24,069 nt of DNA, from positions 1 through 24,069 of the forward strand of contig JAEWAK010000056.1 of the NCBI GenBank assembly GCA_023391695.1, read 5' to 3'. The stretch is from Bacillota bacterium (GTDB taxonomy: Bacteria > Bacillota > Clostridia > Lachnospirales > Lachnospiraceae). The notes below the pieces were generated by a model. That model worked only from the letters and a program-made list of their open reading frames with translations, did not search any database and was not told the origin of the DNA. The translations under genes were made by a program, and so were the position numbers. Positions 14,187 to 22,280 of this stretch are shown one piece after another. How positions within the stretch are numbered: position 1 is the stretch's first letter; each line of letters opens with the position of its first letter.

Positions 14187-15443
14187 TTACCTGATTTCCT
14201 TCAATGTTACCGTAATCAGCGTATCTATCTTGGTTAAATAGTCATCTACCGAAAGTTTACCGGCTAACACGTCAATGAGCCCGTCCCGGATATCATTTTG
14301 AACTGCACCGGTAAAGGCCTGATAACCCCATTCCGCCCCGGGTCTTGCATCGGTTGCCGCCAGTTCCTCCGCAAAGATGGAAAAGAACTCCTGACCATAA
14401 TCATACTCCAGTTTTTCATTTCCCTTCACCTGGGAAAGGTAGCTGTTTTCCTTACAATACACCGCATTGTTTTCCGCTTTTGAAATCCACTCGATAAATT
14501 CTGCCGCTTCTTTTTCTACTCCCGTATTCTTAAATGCCGCCAGATATTTTCCGCCGGGAACGGTGGAGCGTTTTGCTTCTTTGGGAAGGTAAGTAACTCC
14601 CCATTCAAAATCCGTAATCTCTTCCTTATAATTTGCAATCATCCAGCTTCCGGCAAAATGCATTGCGACCTGGCCGGTACGGAACAAATTATTGGGATTT
14701 TCGGAACCCAGCCATACGGAATCAGGAATAATCTTTTCATCATGTAATTCTTTAAAGAAACTGACCGCCCTCTTCACTTCCGGCGTATTGAAATTAGATT
14801 CCGTTAAATCCTCCTTCAGCATGCTTCCCCCGGCTTCATACATCAGAGTGCTGAATCTCTGGGGTGACTTATCATAAACCAGTCCGTATTTACAATCACT
14901 TTTTTCCATGACTGTTTTCATAGCCGCTTTCCATTCCTCCCAGGTCCATACCTCTTCTGCGGACTGAGGTACCGAAACACCTGCCTTTTCAAAGGCTGTC
15001 TTATTATAAATCAAGCCATTGGCAGTGACATCCATGGGAGCCGCAAGGATTTTTCCGTCATATACAAATTTCAGCCCTTCACCGAAGCTGTCAATAAATG
15101 CTTCCTGGTCCGATACATATTCAGAAAGATCCAGAAGCTGGTTCTGGAAAGGTCCAAGATTTGTAAGCCGGGCTAATGCCGGTGTTTCCTTTCCGTTAAT
15201 CATGTTTTTAATTTTACTTTCAAGATCGGAATACGGAACTTCAATCAATTCAATCTTGATATTCGGATGCTCTCCCATATACTTTTCAGCCAGACGCATA
15301 AAAGATTCTCCTTCTTTACCGTCACTGAACCAAACGACCTCCAAAGTTTTTTCCTGCCCTGCTTTGCTTCCAATGCCCGAGCATCCGGTTAAAATCCCCA
15401 ATACCATAACTCCTGCTAACAGCAATGCTATAAGTTTTTTCAT
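14187..15443 (-). CDS. ABC transporter sugar-binding lipoprotein (family 1 solute-binding protein)
   Basis: This extracellular lipid-anchored receptor captures an oligosaccharide for the two permeases upstream. The 418 residues begin with a lipoprotein signal ending at Cys21 (GILTGC). Cluster-1 sugar-binding features follow: LEVVWFSDGKEGESFMRLAEKY, then LARLTNLGPFQNQLLDLSEY, a FRTGQVAMHFAGSWMIANY segment and VPGGKYLAAFKNTGVEKEAAEFIEWI. The SD AAGGAGAGG precedes ATG 15441-15443. Unusually it is the last gene of the locus, after the AraC regulator by about 80 bp, so it may also have its own promoter. The GH105 neighbour suggests uronate-containing oligosaccharides. Confidence 0.9.
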   Translation of the reverse strand: MKKLIALLLAGVMVLGILTGCSGIGSKAGQEKTLEVVWFSDGKEGESFMRLAEKYMGEHPNIKIELIEVPYSDLESKIKNMINGKETPALARLTNLGPFQNQLLDLSEYVSDQEAFIDSFGEGLKFVYDGKILAAPMDVTANGLIYNKTAFEKAGVSVPQSAEEVWTWEEWKAAMKTVMEKSDCKYGLVYDKSPQRFSTLMYEAGGSMLKEDLTESNFNTPEVKRAVSFFKELHDEKIIPDSVWLGSENPNNLFRTGQVAMHFAGSWMIANYKEEITDFEWGVTYLPKEAKRSTVPGGKYLAAFKNTGVEKEAAEFIEWISKAENNAVYCKENSYLSQVKGNEKLEYDYGQEFFSIFAEELAATDARPGAEWGYQAFTGAVQNDIRDGLIDVLAGKLSVDDYLTKIDTLITVTLKEIR

Positions 15444-15523
15444 ACTTTACCTCTCCTTTTCTTTTGATACCCCCTATTTTATCAGTTATTTTGCACAAAA
15501 AATTTCAAATAAAAGTTAAAAAA

Positions 15524-16459
15524 TCATTTATTATTGTCATTTTTTTCTTTTGTATACTGTTTTGGCGTTATACCGCAGCTTTTTTTGAATACGGATATAA
15601 AATGGCTGTCACTGTTGTAGGACAGATGGATGGCTACCTCCGTCACGGAATATCCTTTTTTTAGCAGCGACTTTGCGGCAGCCACCTTCTGGTTTGTAAT
15701 ATACTGAACCAACGTAAACCCGGTTTCCTTTTTAAAATAATGGCTGAGGTAATAGCGGCTTATGTAAAATTTTTTCGCTATATCCTCCAGCTCCATTTTA
15801 TCTTTCACATGAGTGCTGATATAATTTTTAATCTGCTCAATTCTCTCCCGGTATAAGACGGGAACTTTAAATTCGATTTTCGCCATTTCCTGGCTTTTCC
15901 TGTCCCCGGGAGCTTCTTTGCGGTTTTCCTGGCTCTCCTGCTCCTTCATGAAAAACTCATACATTTCATTGATCGTCACCAATAATTCCATAATAGACAG
16001 CTTTAACTTTACTTTTGTCCGGTCCTCTTTTCCCGCATTTATATTTTCTTCAATCTTATTCAGCAGCTTTTCCACCTTAGCCAGGTTGTTCTCCGTCAGA
16101 TGCAGTTTGTGGTTGAAATTACCGGGCCTGTTTTCAAAAAACATGGCAAAATCATATTCAAAAGCCTCCGACATATGTTTAAGCAGTTCCGGTTCAAACA
16201 TCAGGACATAACGGTTGTGGGGTTTTCCTGCAGCTCCGCTGGTCCGGTGATATTCCTTATTATTCAGCAGAAATAAATCACCGGCATTGACATGGTAAGA
16301 ACGGCTTCCCACTTCCAATGTCGCACCATCATTTAAAAATAATATGATTTCATACTGGTTATGAAAATGAAAATCCTGCATAGCCCAGTTCTGCGTACTG
16401 CCGTGGAAATAGTACAGAGATTCAAATTTTTCAAAAAATACCCGTTCCTTTATTTTCAT
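15524..16459 (-). CDS. AraC-family regulator with cupin sensor
   Basis: A 311-residue transcription factor. The N-terminal cupin-like fold (about 15-75) has FHFHNQYEI (30-38) and GDLFLLNNKEYH (60-71). A coiled linker region (about 120-180) follows. Two C-terminal helix-turn-helix motifs span 222-245 (DIAKKFYISRYYLSHYFKKETG) and about 270-297 (VTEVAIHLSYNSDSHFISVFKKSCGITPKQY). The start at ATG 16457-16459 is chosen because the longer frame to 16567 would overlap GH105 by about 90 bp and add non-homologous residues. It is 14 bp after the GH105 gene, and probably activates this locus on sensing the imported sugar. Confidence 0.88.
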   Translation of the reverse strand: MKIKERVFFEKFESLYYFHGSTQNWAMQDFHFHNQYEIILFLNDGATLEVGSRSYHVNAGDLFLLNNKEYHRTSGAAGKPHNRYVLMFEPELLKHMSEAFEYDFAMFFENRPGNFNHKLHLTENNLAKVEKLLNKIEENINAGKEDRTKVKLKLSIMELLVTINEMYEFFMKEQESQENRKEAPGDRKSQEMAKIEFKVPVLYRERIEQIKNYISTHVKDKMELEDIAKKFYISRYYLSHYFKKETGFTLVQYITNQKVAAAKSLLKKGYSVTEVAIHLSYNSDSHFISVFKKSCGITPKQYTKEKNDNNK

Positions 16460-16473
16460 AACCGCCCTTCTTT

Positions 16474-17553
16474 CTAATGCCAGTAATCCATCATTGCTTC
16501 CTGCAGATTCAAAATCATAAGTGCCTGTCCATAAGTCATGGGACAGCAGGGTATTTGCCTGTAACATTCCTTTGAGTGTCCGACGGGAGTTCCGTATGAA
16601 ACATTCCGTACCGTTCCGTCCTCTGAAATATAGTCCAGGATATTAAGCATGGCTTTTTGTATCAATTCCTCATAGTCTTCCCTTTTCAGGATGCCCTTTC
16701 TTACCCCCTGCATAATCCCGCATAAAAATGCCGCGCTTCCCGATATCTCAATATAAGTAGTTTCATCATCAATTACCGTATGCCAGAGTCCGTTATCCTG
16801 GTCCGCATACCGCTTTAACGCCTTTACCTGGGTTTTATAAACGCTGAGGAAATACCTGCGGACCGCGTCATCAATGGTAATCTCGGATAACAATTCCATA
16901 ATTCCAACCGTATACCAGCCGTTTCCCCGGCCCCAGTATACTTCTCCATAATTATGATGATAGTTAAAATTAAATCCGTGGAAAAACATACCTTTCCTTT
17001 TATCAAACAGGTATCTGATGTGGTTGAGAATCTGGTAATTCACTTCCTCGATACAGTCTTTTCTGTTTAATACTTTACCTGCTTTTCCTAAAAACAGCAA
17101 GGTCATAAAAATAGTATCAATCAGGATTTCCCCGTCATTGGGATCGCCAGTTATCATATGCTGAAAGCAGCCGTCTCCTGTGCGGATCAGCTTTTTATCC
17201 TTCATAATCCAGTCGACCCACTCCTCAATTAACTTACGATAGCTTTCCTTCCCCGTCATCTCATAAAGAAAAACCAGGGTAAGCATGGGGGCAGTCGTAT
17301 TTACATTTTTCTCAGGAATTCCTTCCTCCAGCCGCTCATCAAACCACCGGAGCAGGAAACTGAGGATTTCCTGGTTTTTGCTTATGGTATAATACTTATA
17401 AAGACCGAATATTCCCACTCCCTGGGGCCATTCCCAGCAATCAATATCTATGAGGCTTATGGGGAATTTTTCTTCCATTCCGTTATTTTTTAACGCCATC
17501 ATCCTTTTGGCAACCAGATTCAGTTTTGCATCTATCTCACTACGGCTTATCAT
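16474..17553 (-). CDS. GH105/GH88-type unsaturated uronyl hydrolase (YteR-like)
   Basis: This (alpha/alpha)6-barrel hydrolase removes the 4,5-unsaturated uronic acid left by polysaccharide lyases at the non-reducing end of oligosaccharides. It has 359 residues and no signal peptide, so it acts in the cytoplasm on imported fragments. Family motifs are WPQGVGIFGLYKYY (42-55), ILIDTIFMTLLFLG (143-156; Asp146 is the likely general acid), FFHGF with His192, and WGRGNGWYTVGIMELL (207-222). The SD lies within the last codons of the 840-residue gene (stop 4 bp upstream), implying translational coupling. Rhamnogalacturonyl specificity is the commonest for the family; other uronates cannot be excluded. 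Confidence 0.88.
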   Translation of the reverse strand: MISRSEIDAKLNLVAKRMMALKNNGMEEKFPISLIDIDCWEWPQGVGIFGLYKYYTISKNQEILSFLLRWFDERLEEGIPEKNVNTTAPMLTLVFLYEMTGKESYRKLIEEWVDWIMKDKKLIRTGDGCFQHMITGDPNDGEILIDTIFMTLLFLGKAGKVLNRKDCIEEVNYQILNHIRYLFDKRKGMFFHGFNFNYHHNYGEVYWGRGNGWYTVGIMELLSEITIDDAVRRYFLSVYKTQVKALKRYADQDNGLWHTVIDDETTYIEISGSAAFLCGIMQGVRKGILKREDYEELIQKAMLNILDYISEDGTVRNVSYGTPVGHSKECYRQIPCCPMTYGQALMILNLQEAMMDYWH

Positions 17554-17557
17554 TGTT

Positions 17558-20080
17558 TCATTCTCCTTTTAATTCCAATATACCTTTTACAGTCAGTGGA
17601 TAATGGTGTACTTTTTCACCATTTACATAGCACACATCCTCTTTATCGATAAAATATCTCATTCCTGCCCCGTCTGTTACAGTAACTTCTTTCTCTTCAT
17701 TCATGGCAATAGCAATGCGGTTGAATTCCTGGAAAAACTCTTCCAGGCTCTTATACTCCGGACTTCGTGCAACCTTGATTACCCATACATTCTGTCTTCC
17801 CGTACTGATAAATTCACGGTGCCTGCACGGTCCTTCCTCCTGCATCACCAGTCCGTTCATGGCTTTCACCCCAATATAGCCGCCGTCTTTCTCCAGAACA
17901 ATCGCATGGGTTTCCCCCATATACTGTTTAAATTCCGACAAAGGCACGTATGCATGCGTATAATCAATTCTGTGGGAATCATCAATATCAAATTTTAAAA
18001 TACTTATGTTTTGGTACTGCACTCCCAGGGGAAGGACCCCGTTTCCAGCCCAGAAATTAGGCCTTCCGCTTCCGTAAGGATGGGATTCTCCCGGATGGTT
18101 GACAAACACCTGGGCAAGTTCATCAATGGCCGCCTGAACGATGTGTTCCTGATAGCCCTGCCGGTACGGTTTAAAATTTACGGCTGTGGAAAGGAGTACA
18201 TCCGCATTTTTATAGAGATACAGGTTCACATGTTTTTCAAACCCCTGGGTATTCTGGTGAATCAGCTCCCTGGAACCGGTCAGCCGCAAATACTTTTTAT
18301 ATTCTTCCGGCGCTTCATAATCCCCCAGAATAAGGGATAAATATCCTATGGCCCCACGGGTCAGATAGCCGGCATTGTAGGCTACATACAGGATTCCTGT
18401 AGTACCGGCATTGTAGTTCCCCTTTAACTCCTTTTCATAGGTTCTGCCAAAACTGGTCATGACGGCACCTTTATGCTCATTGATGCTTAAAGCATAAAAA
18501 ATCATATCCAGGGCTTTCCCAGCCTTTTGATGGATTTCGCTGTCTTTATCCGTTAGATTATATAAAGTCCCCAAACCCAATACATCCACCGGAATATAGG
18601 CACTGGAATTCCATTCCGTGATAAATTCCTCAAAAAAACTTTCAAACCACTCATTCAGCAGTCCGACCGCCTTATCCCGCAGTTCCCTGCCTAAGAGTCT
18701 GCTGCCTGAAAACACCTGGTCCGGCAGATATTCCCCGGCCAGATACTGGCAGACATGGAACAGCAATGCATGATTTTCACTGAAAAACCACATCACGTCA
18801 TCACCTGGCTCATCGATCCAGTAGCGATAATTTCGCATGGTTTCTTCTGTTTCATTTTTTAATTGCTCCGAAATCAGATGATAAAAAGTATGGTATATGT
18901 ATAAGATTATAATAAAATGAAAATCGGAACAATCCCTGCGCTGTCTGACCCCTTTTAGTTCCTCCAGAATAATCTGCTCCGCTTTTTCATAATTTCTTCC
19001 CAGCTTAAACAGTGCCGCGGATTTATACACATTATCCACACTATACTCTGCCGCAATTTCCAGGGCATGTTGTTTCCTCTCCTTTACCTTTTCTTCCTGA
19101 AACCCTAAGAACTCCTTCCTTACTAACTGGTTTCCGATTTTCCTCTTAAGTACGGTCCCGTACAAATTAAACTTTACCGTAAAATAATAGTACCCCGGGA
19201 GTATTTCATCCGAATGCAGCAGCTCCACGGTTTTCTGACCTTTTTTAAGCCGGTAGGATCTGGTCTCTGTCAGTTTCCATGCCTTCTCCATCTTTTCAAC
19301 GAATTCACCGGGCGTAATAAGGACCTCGAAATCCAGGGGCTGTCCGCAATAATTACACATCTGCAGCTTTACCGGCTCGCTGATATATGCTTCTTTTTCA
19401 AAACAAACCTGTTCCAGCATAAGTTCCATCTGCTTTAACTGTTCTGCCGGAATTTCATCTTTTACCGGAAGAAGAATGCCAAGCCTGCTTGTCCCGATCC
19501 GTCTTATGCGGAAATAATAATCCGTATCCCGTTCTGCCAAATCGTCCAGACAGATGACAAACTTATTCTCTCCCTCTTTCAGATCTACGGAAATTTGGGT
19601 ACTTTCCATCCTATTCCTGGTAAAAGGAGTAAAATCCGTAATAAGACGGTCATTCACCCATAGGGTCATACCGCCGCAGGTCGTCAGTTCAAACTCGACA
19701 GCTTCGGTTTTTTCGGCTTTTATAATGGCATAGCTATAGTTCCTTAAATAAGTGGGCGTATAGTAAAAGCCGGACTCCTCCATGCCGATATTGCCAAATG
19801 GGAAATACATCCGGATTCCATGGCCTTCTTCGAATACACAAATCTCTTCTTCCGGCCCGTATGTACTCAAATCAATATAAGGCGGAAGTTCTTCTTTTCT
19901 GCGGGCCGTAAATTCCTTTCTGCACGGATTTTCATGGATGGAGAACCCATATTTTAACCATTCGTTCACCCGCCCGCTCAAAGTCGCTTTTGTGAATTTC
20001 TGGGCTTTTGTAAAGATTCCGGTTGTCAGGAACCGGTTAATATAACCTTCCGCAAATAATGGATATTCTACATATTTCAT
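17558..20080 (-). CDS. Large uncharacterised protein, probable carbohydrate-active enzyme
   Basis: 840 residues, no signal peptide, hence cytoplasmic. Three parts can be seen. Residues about 80-200 resemble a beta-sandwich carbohydrate-binding or jelly-roll module (GGMTLWVNDRLITDFTPF, VDLKEGENKFVICLDD). Residues about 330-600 are helical and look like an (alpha/alpha) toroid, with WFFSENHALLFHVCQYLAGEYLPDQ (431-455), EWNSSAYIPVD (489-499) and FGRTYEKELKGNYNAG (544-559). From about 625 a beta-rich domain contains NHPGESHP and GRPNFWAGNG (661-681). This recalls heparinase II/III-like or other toroid lyases/hydrolases, but no established family is recognised. The start is ATG 20078-20080 with AAAGGA upstream; the longer frame to 20212 would overlap the permease gene. 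It lies 17 bp after a permease gene and directly before GH105. Confidence 0.75.
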   Translation of the reverse strand: MKYVEYPLFAEGYINRFLTTGIFTKAQKFTKATLSGRVNEWLKYGFSIHENPCRKEFTARRKEELPPYIDLSTYGPEEEICVFEEGHGIRMYFPFGNIGMEESGFYYTPTYLRNYSYAIIKAEKTEAVEFELTTCGGMTLWVNDRLITDFTPFTRNRMESTQISVDLKEGENKFVICLDDLAERDTDYYFRIRRIGTSRLGILLPVKDEIPAEQLKQMELMLEQVCFEKEAYISEPVKLQMCNYCGQPLDFEVLITPGEFVEKMEKAWKLTETRSYRLKKGQKTVELLHSDEILPGYYYFTVKFNLYGTVLKRKIGNQLVRKEFLGFQEEKVKERKQHALEIAAEYSVDNVYKSAALFKLGRNYEKAEQIILEELKGVRQRRDCSDFHFIIILYIYHTFYHLISEQLKNETEETMRNYRYWIDEPGDDVMWFFSENHALLFHVCQYLAGEYLPDQVFSGSRLLGRELRDKAVGLLNEWFESFFEEFITEWNSSAYIPVDVLGLGTLYNLTDKDSEIHQKAGKALDMIFYALSINEHKGAVMTSFGRTYEKELKGNYNAGTTGILYVAYNAGYLTRGAIGYLSLILGDYEAPEEYKKYLRLTGSRELIHQNTQGFEKHVNLYLYKNADVLLSTAVNFKPYRQGYQEHIVQAAIDELAQVFVNHPGESHPYGSGRPNFWAGNGVLPLGVQYQNISILKFDIDDSHRIDYTHAYVPLSEFKQYMGETHAIVLEKDGGYIGVKAMNGLVMQEEGPCRHREFISTGRQNVWVIKVARSPEYKSLEEFFQEFNRIAIAMNEEKEVTVTDGAGMRYFIDKEDVCYVNGEKVHHYPLTVKGILELKGE

Positions 20081-20097
20081 AATTTTTTCCTTTCTCC

Positions 20098-20931
20098 CTA
20101 TCCTTTCACACCGCCGGCCGTCATACCGCCGATGATATATTTCTGTAATGTCACAAATACGATAATAACCGGAATCATGGAAATAACCGACATTGCCAGA
20201 AGACTGTTCCAATCCACCGAATATTCCCCCGAAAAATTCGCCAGGGCAAGCTGTATCGTATATTTTGTTTTGCTGTTAATAACCAGTTTCGGCCACAGGT
20301 AGTCATTCCATCTCCACATAAAGGAAAAGATGCAGAGAACCGAAATAACCGGTTTTGCCAAAGGAAGCATAATATTGAGAAAAATATTGGTCTCCGAAGC
20401 TCCGTCAATCCGGGCAGCTTCCATATAGGCATCCGGAATCCCAACATAGTACTGTTTTACCAGAAACACGGCCGTAGGCGAAGCAACGGCCGGAATAATC
20501 AGTCCCCACAGGCTGTTATAGAGATTGGTGGCCACAATAACCTTAAAAATGGGAATCATGATCACTTCCAGGGGCACCATCAGGGTGGCCAGTACAATTC
20601 CGAATAAAATCGTCTGGCCCTTAAACCGGTATTTCGCAAATGCGTATCCCGACATGACATTGACAACAACCGTCAGCACGGTTGCCACAACACTTACAAA
20701 AACCGTATTCAGAAAATATCCGGCAAAGTCACCCTCTTCAAATGCCTTAACATAGTTGTACCAGGACGGCTTCCTGCCAAACAGGCTGGGCGGCCATGAA
20801 AATAATTCCCCGGCCGATTTAAAGGAGGATCCGATCACCCAGATAATTGGCATTAAAAACAGAAAACTTAATAAAACCAGCAGCACTGCCAGTAAAACCT
20901 TCCGGTATGCTCTGTCCCCTTTAGTCCGCAT
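20098..20931 (-). CDS. ABC sugar transporter permease, MalG/UgpE type
   Basis: An integral membrane permease of 277 aa with six predicted membrane segments. Its BPD_transp domain includes the EAA loop EAARIDGASETNIFLNIMLPLAKP, which contacts the ATPase. An N-terminal cytoplasmic start leads into TM1 (VLLAVLLVLLSFLFLMPIIW), and the C-terminus ends KYIIGGMTAGGVKG, typical of the family. The start is set at ATG 20929-20931 because GGAGGTGA lies at suitable distance; GTG at 20940 is possible but sits within that SD. It overlaps the 3' end of the upstream permease gene by 11 bp, implying coupled translation and a heterodimeric channel. No ATPase gene accompanies it. Confidence 0.92.
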   Translation of the reverse strand: MRTKGDRAYRKVLLAVLLVLLSFLFLMPIIWVIGSSFKSAGELFSWPPSLFGRKPSWYNYVKAFEEGDFAGYFLNTVFVSVVATVLTVVVNVMSGYAFAKYRFKGQTILFGIVLATLMVPLEVIMIPIFKVIVATNLYNSLWGLIIPAVASPTAVFLVKQYYVGIPDAYMEAARIDGASETNIFLNIMLPLAKPVISVLCIFSFMWRWNDYLWPKLVINSKTKYTIQLALANFSGEYSVDWNSLLAMSVISMIPVIIVFVTLQKYIIGGMTAGGVKG

Positions 20932-21796
20932 CCTGCTCACCTCCCCGATTCAGGCGGAACTGTACGAAGGTCAGGACAGCCAGTATGATAAAAAGTACGG
21001 TCGTCATGGCACAGGCGTACCCCATCTGGTTTTTCTCAAAACCGGTCTCCTGAATCAGCTGTACCATGAATTTAGTCGCTCCGGCCGGCCCGCCCTGTGT
21101 CAGTGCGTAAACCAACGGATATGACTTGATAACATTAACCGTGGATAATACCAGTACCAGTAGGCTGGTCGGTTTTAACAGCGGCAGGGTTATATACCAA
21201 AACTGCTGCCAGAAACCGGCGCCATCCATGTCTGCCGCCTCGTAGTAAGTTTCCGAAATCGCTTTGATCCCGGCAATAAACATCACCATATAATACCCTG
21301 CCATACTCCACGTAGTTGCAAAAATAACCACTGCCATGGCTGCTTTCGGATCCGTTAACCATTTTACCGGTGAATTTCCCATAACCGTCAACAGGTAATT
21401 GACAAATCCGAAATCCTCTCCCAGTAAAAATCTCCAGGTAAGGCCTACAATAATACTGGAAATCATTGTGGGCCAGTAAAACACTGCGCGGAAAAAGTTG
21501 CTTCCCTTAAATCCTCTTGTCAAAATAAGTGCCAGCATCAATGCCGATACAAGAATTGCCGGGACGGAAAGCAGGGTATAAAGCATCGTGCCCAAAAACG
21601 AAGCCAGGAATTTCTCATCCCCTGCTAACTTTATGTAATTTTTAAGCCCCAAAAATTCCTGCGGATTAATTCCGTCCCACTTGGTAAATGAAATCCACAA
21701 ACCATTTAACGCAGGAAAGAATAGGAATAATCCAAAAATCGCCATAGTCGGTAACAACAGCAGATAAGGAAATATTTTTTGTTCAAAACTTTTCAA
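20921..21796 (-). CDS. ABC sugar transporter permease, MalF/UgpA type
   Basis: An integral membrane permease of about 291 aa with six predicted membrane segments. The EAA loop YEAADMDGAGFWQQFWYITLPLLKP is clear, and the N-terminus (FPYLLLLPTMAIFGLFLFFPALNGLWISFTKWDG) is typical of sugar ABC permeases of the CUT1 class. No ATG exists at the 5' end. TTG at 21794-21796 has AGAGGTGG about 8 nt upstream and is preferred; TTG at 21800-21802 would place the SD too close. It is the first gene of the transport and degradation locus, with an extended -10 promoter about 30 bp upstream. Confidence 0.9.
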   Translation of the reverse strand: MKSFEQKIFPYLLLLPTMAIFGLFLFFPALNGLWISFTKWDGINPQEFLGLKNYIKLAGDEKFLASFLGTMLYTLLSVPAILVSALMLALILTRGFKGSNFFRAVFYWPTMISSIIVGLTWRFLLGEDFGFVNYLLTVMGNSPVKWLTDPKAAMAVVIFATTWSMAGYYMVMFIAGIKAISETYYEAADMDGAGFWQQFWYITLPLLKPTSLLVLVLSTVNVIKSYPLVYALTQGGPAGATKFMVQLIQETGFEKNQMGYACAMTTVLFIILAVLTFVQFRLNRGGEQDAD

Positions 21797-21826
21797 TTGC
21801 AAACCACCTCTTTATCGTTTTTTATG

Positions 21827-21846
21827 ATTATATCATAATTTATCCC
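21827..21846 (-). promoter_or_regulatory. Extended -10 promoter of the transporter locus
   Basis: On the minus strand TGATATAAT (21835-21827) is a perfect -10 with a TG extension, about 30 bp before the first permease start. No clear -35 is visible, which fits activator dependence on the AraC protein. The palindrome CCCGGG lies just upstream at about 21844-21849. Confidence 0.5.
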
Positions 21847-21980
21847 GGGAATATTTCATATTATTATGCAAATATACCAGATTATTGTCATTTATCAGCT
21901 TTCCATATAGTCAGAACAAACACGTTAGAGAAAATTATTCCGGGCGGGCGGTGACTTCCAAATGTAGTTGTCCTGTTCGA

Positions 21981-22270
21981 CACGACAAACGCATGAATGA
22001 ACATTTTATGAACACTTACCTTTCTGGTATCTCCTGCGAGTATATAATTCCATTTAGAAAGGTTCCTTATGTCACTTAGGTTATAAAAAATGTGCCAATT
22101 GACAAAAGGAAATCTGTTTGAACGTAGTGAGTTATTTCCTTTTGTCAATGTTTTAAACATTTTTTATAATCTTAGTGACATATGGGTTCTTTCTATGGAA
22201 TTATATACTCGCAGGAGATACCAGAAATTCATGAAATGTTAACAAAATGTTCATTCATGCGTTTGTCGTG
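21981..22270. repeat. 290-bp near-perfect foldback palindrome
   Basis: Arms of about 133 and 137 bp are inverted copies around a 20 nt centre (22114-22133). Exact blocks are 21981-22007 with 22244-22270 (27 bp), 22022-22053 with 22195-22226 (32 bp), 22081-22093 with 22157-22169 (13 bp), and 22098-22113 with 22134-22149 (16 bp). The remaining positions are similar with small indels. Immediate flanks are CCTGTTCGA on the left and CCTGCCCGA on the right (7 of 9 identical), like a worn target duplication. No coding frame is credible inside. A non-autonomous foldback or MITE-like element is the best guess. Confidence 0.85.
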
Positions 22271-22280
22271 CCTGCCCGAT

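Noticed and set aside
21888..22160. Minus-strand 90-codon frame across the palindrome
   Set aside because: It spans the left arm and centre of a large inverted repeat, has no RBS, and its residues look like random translation.
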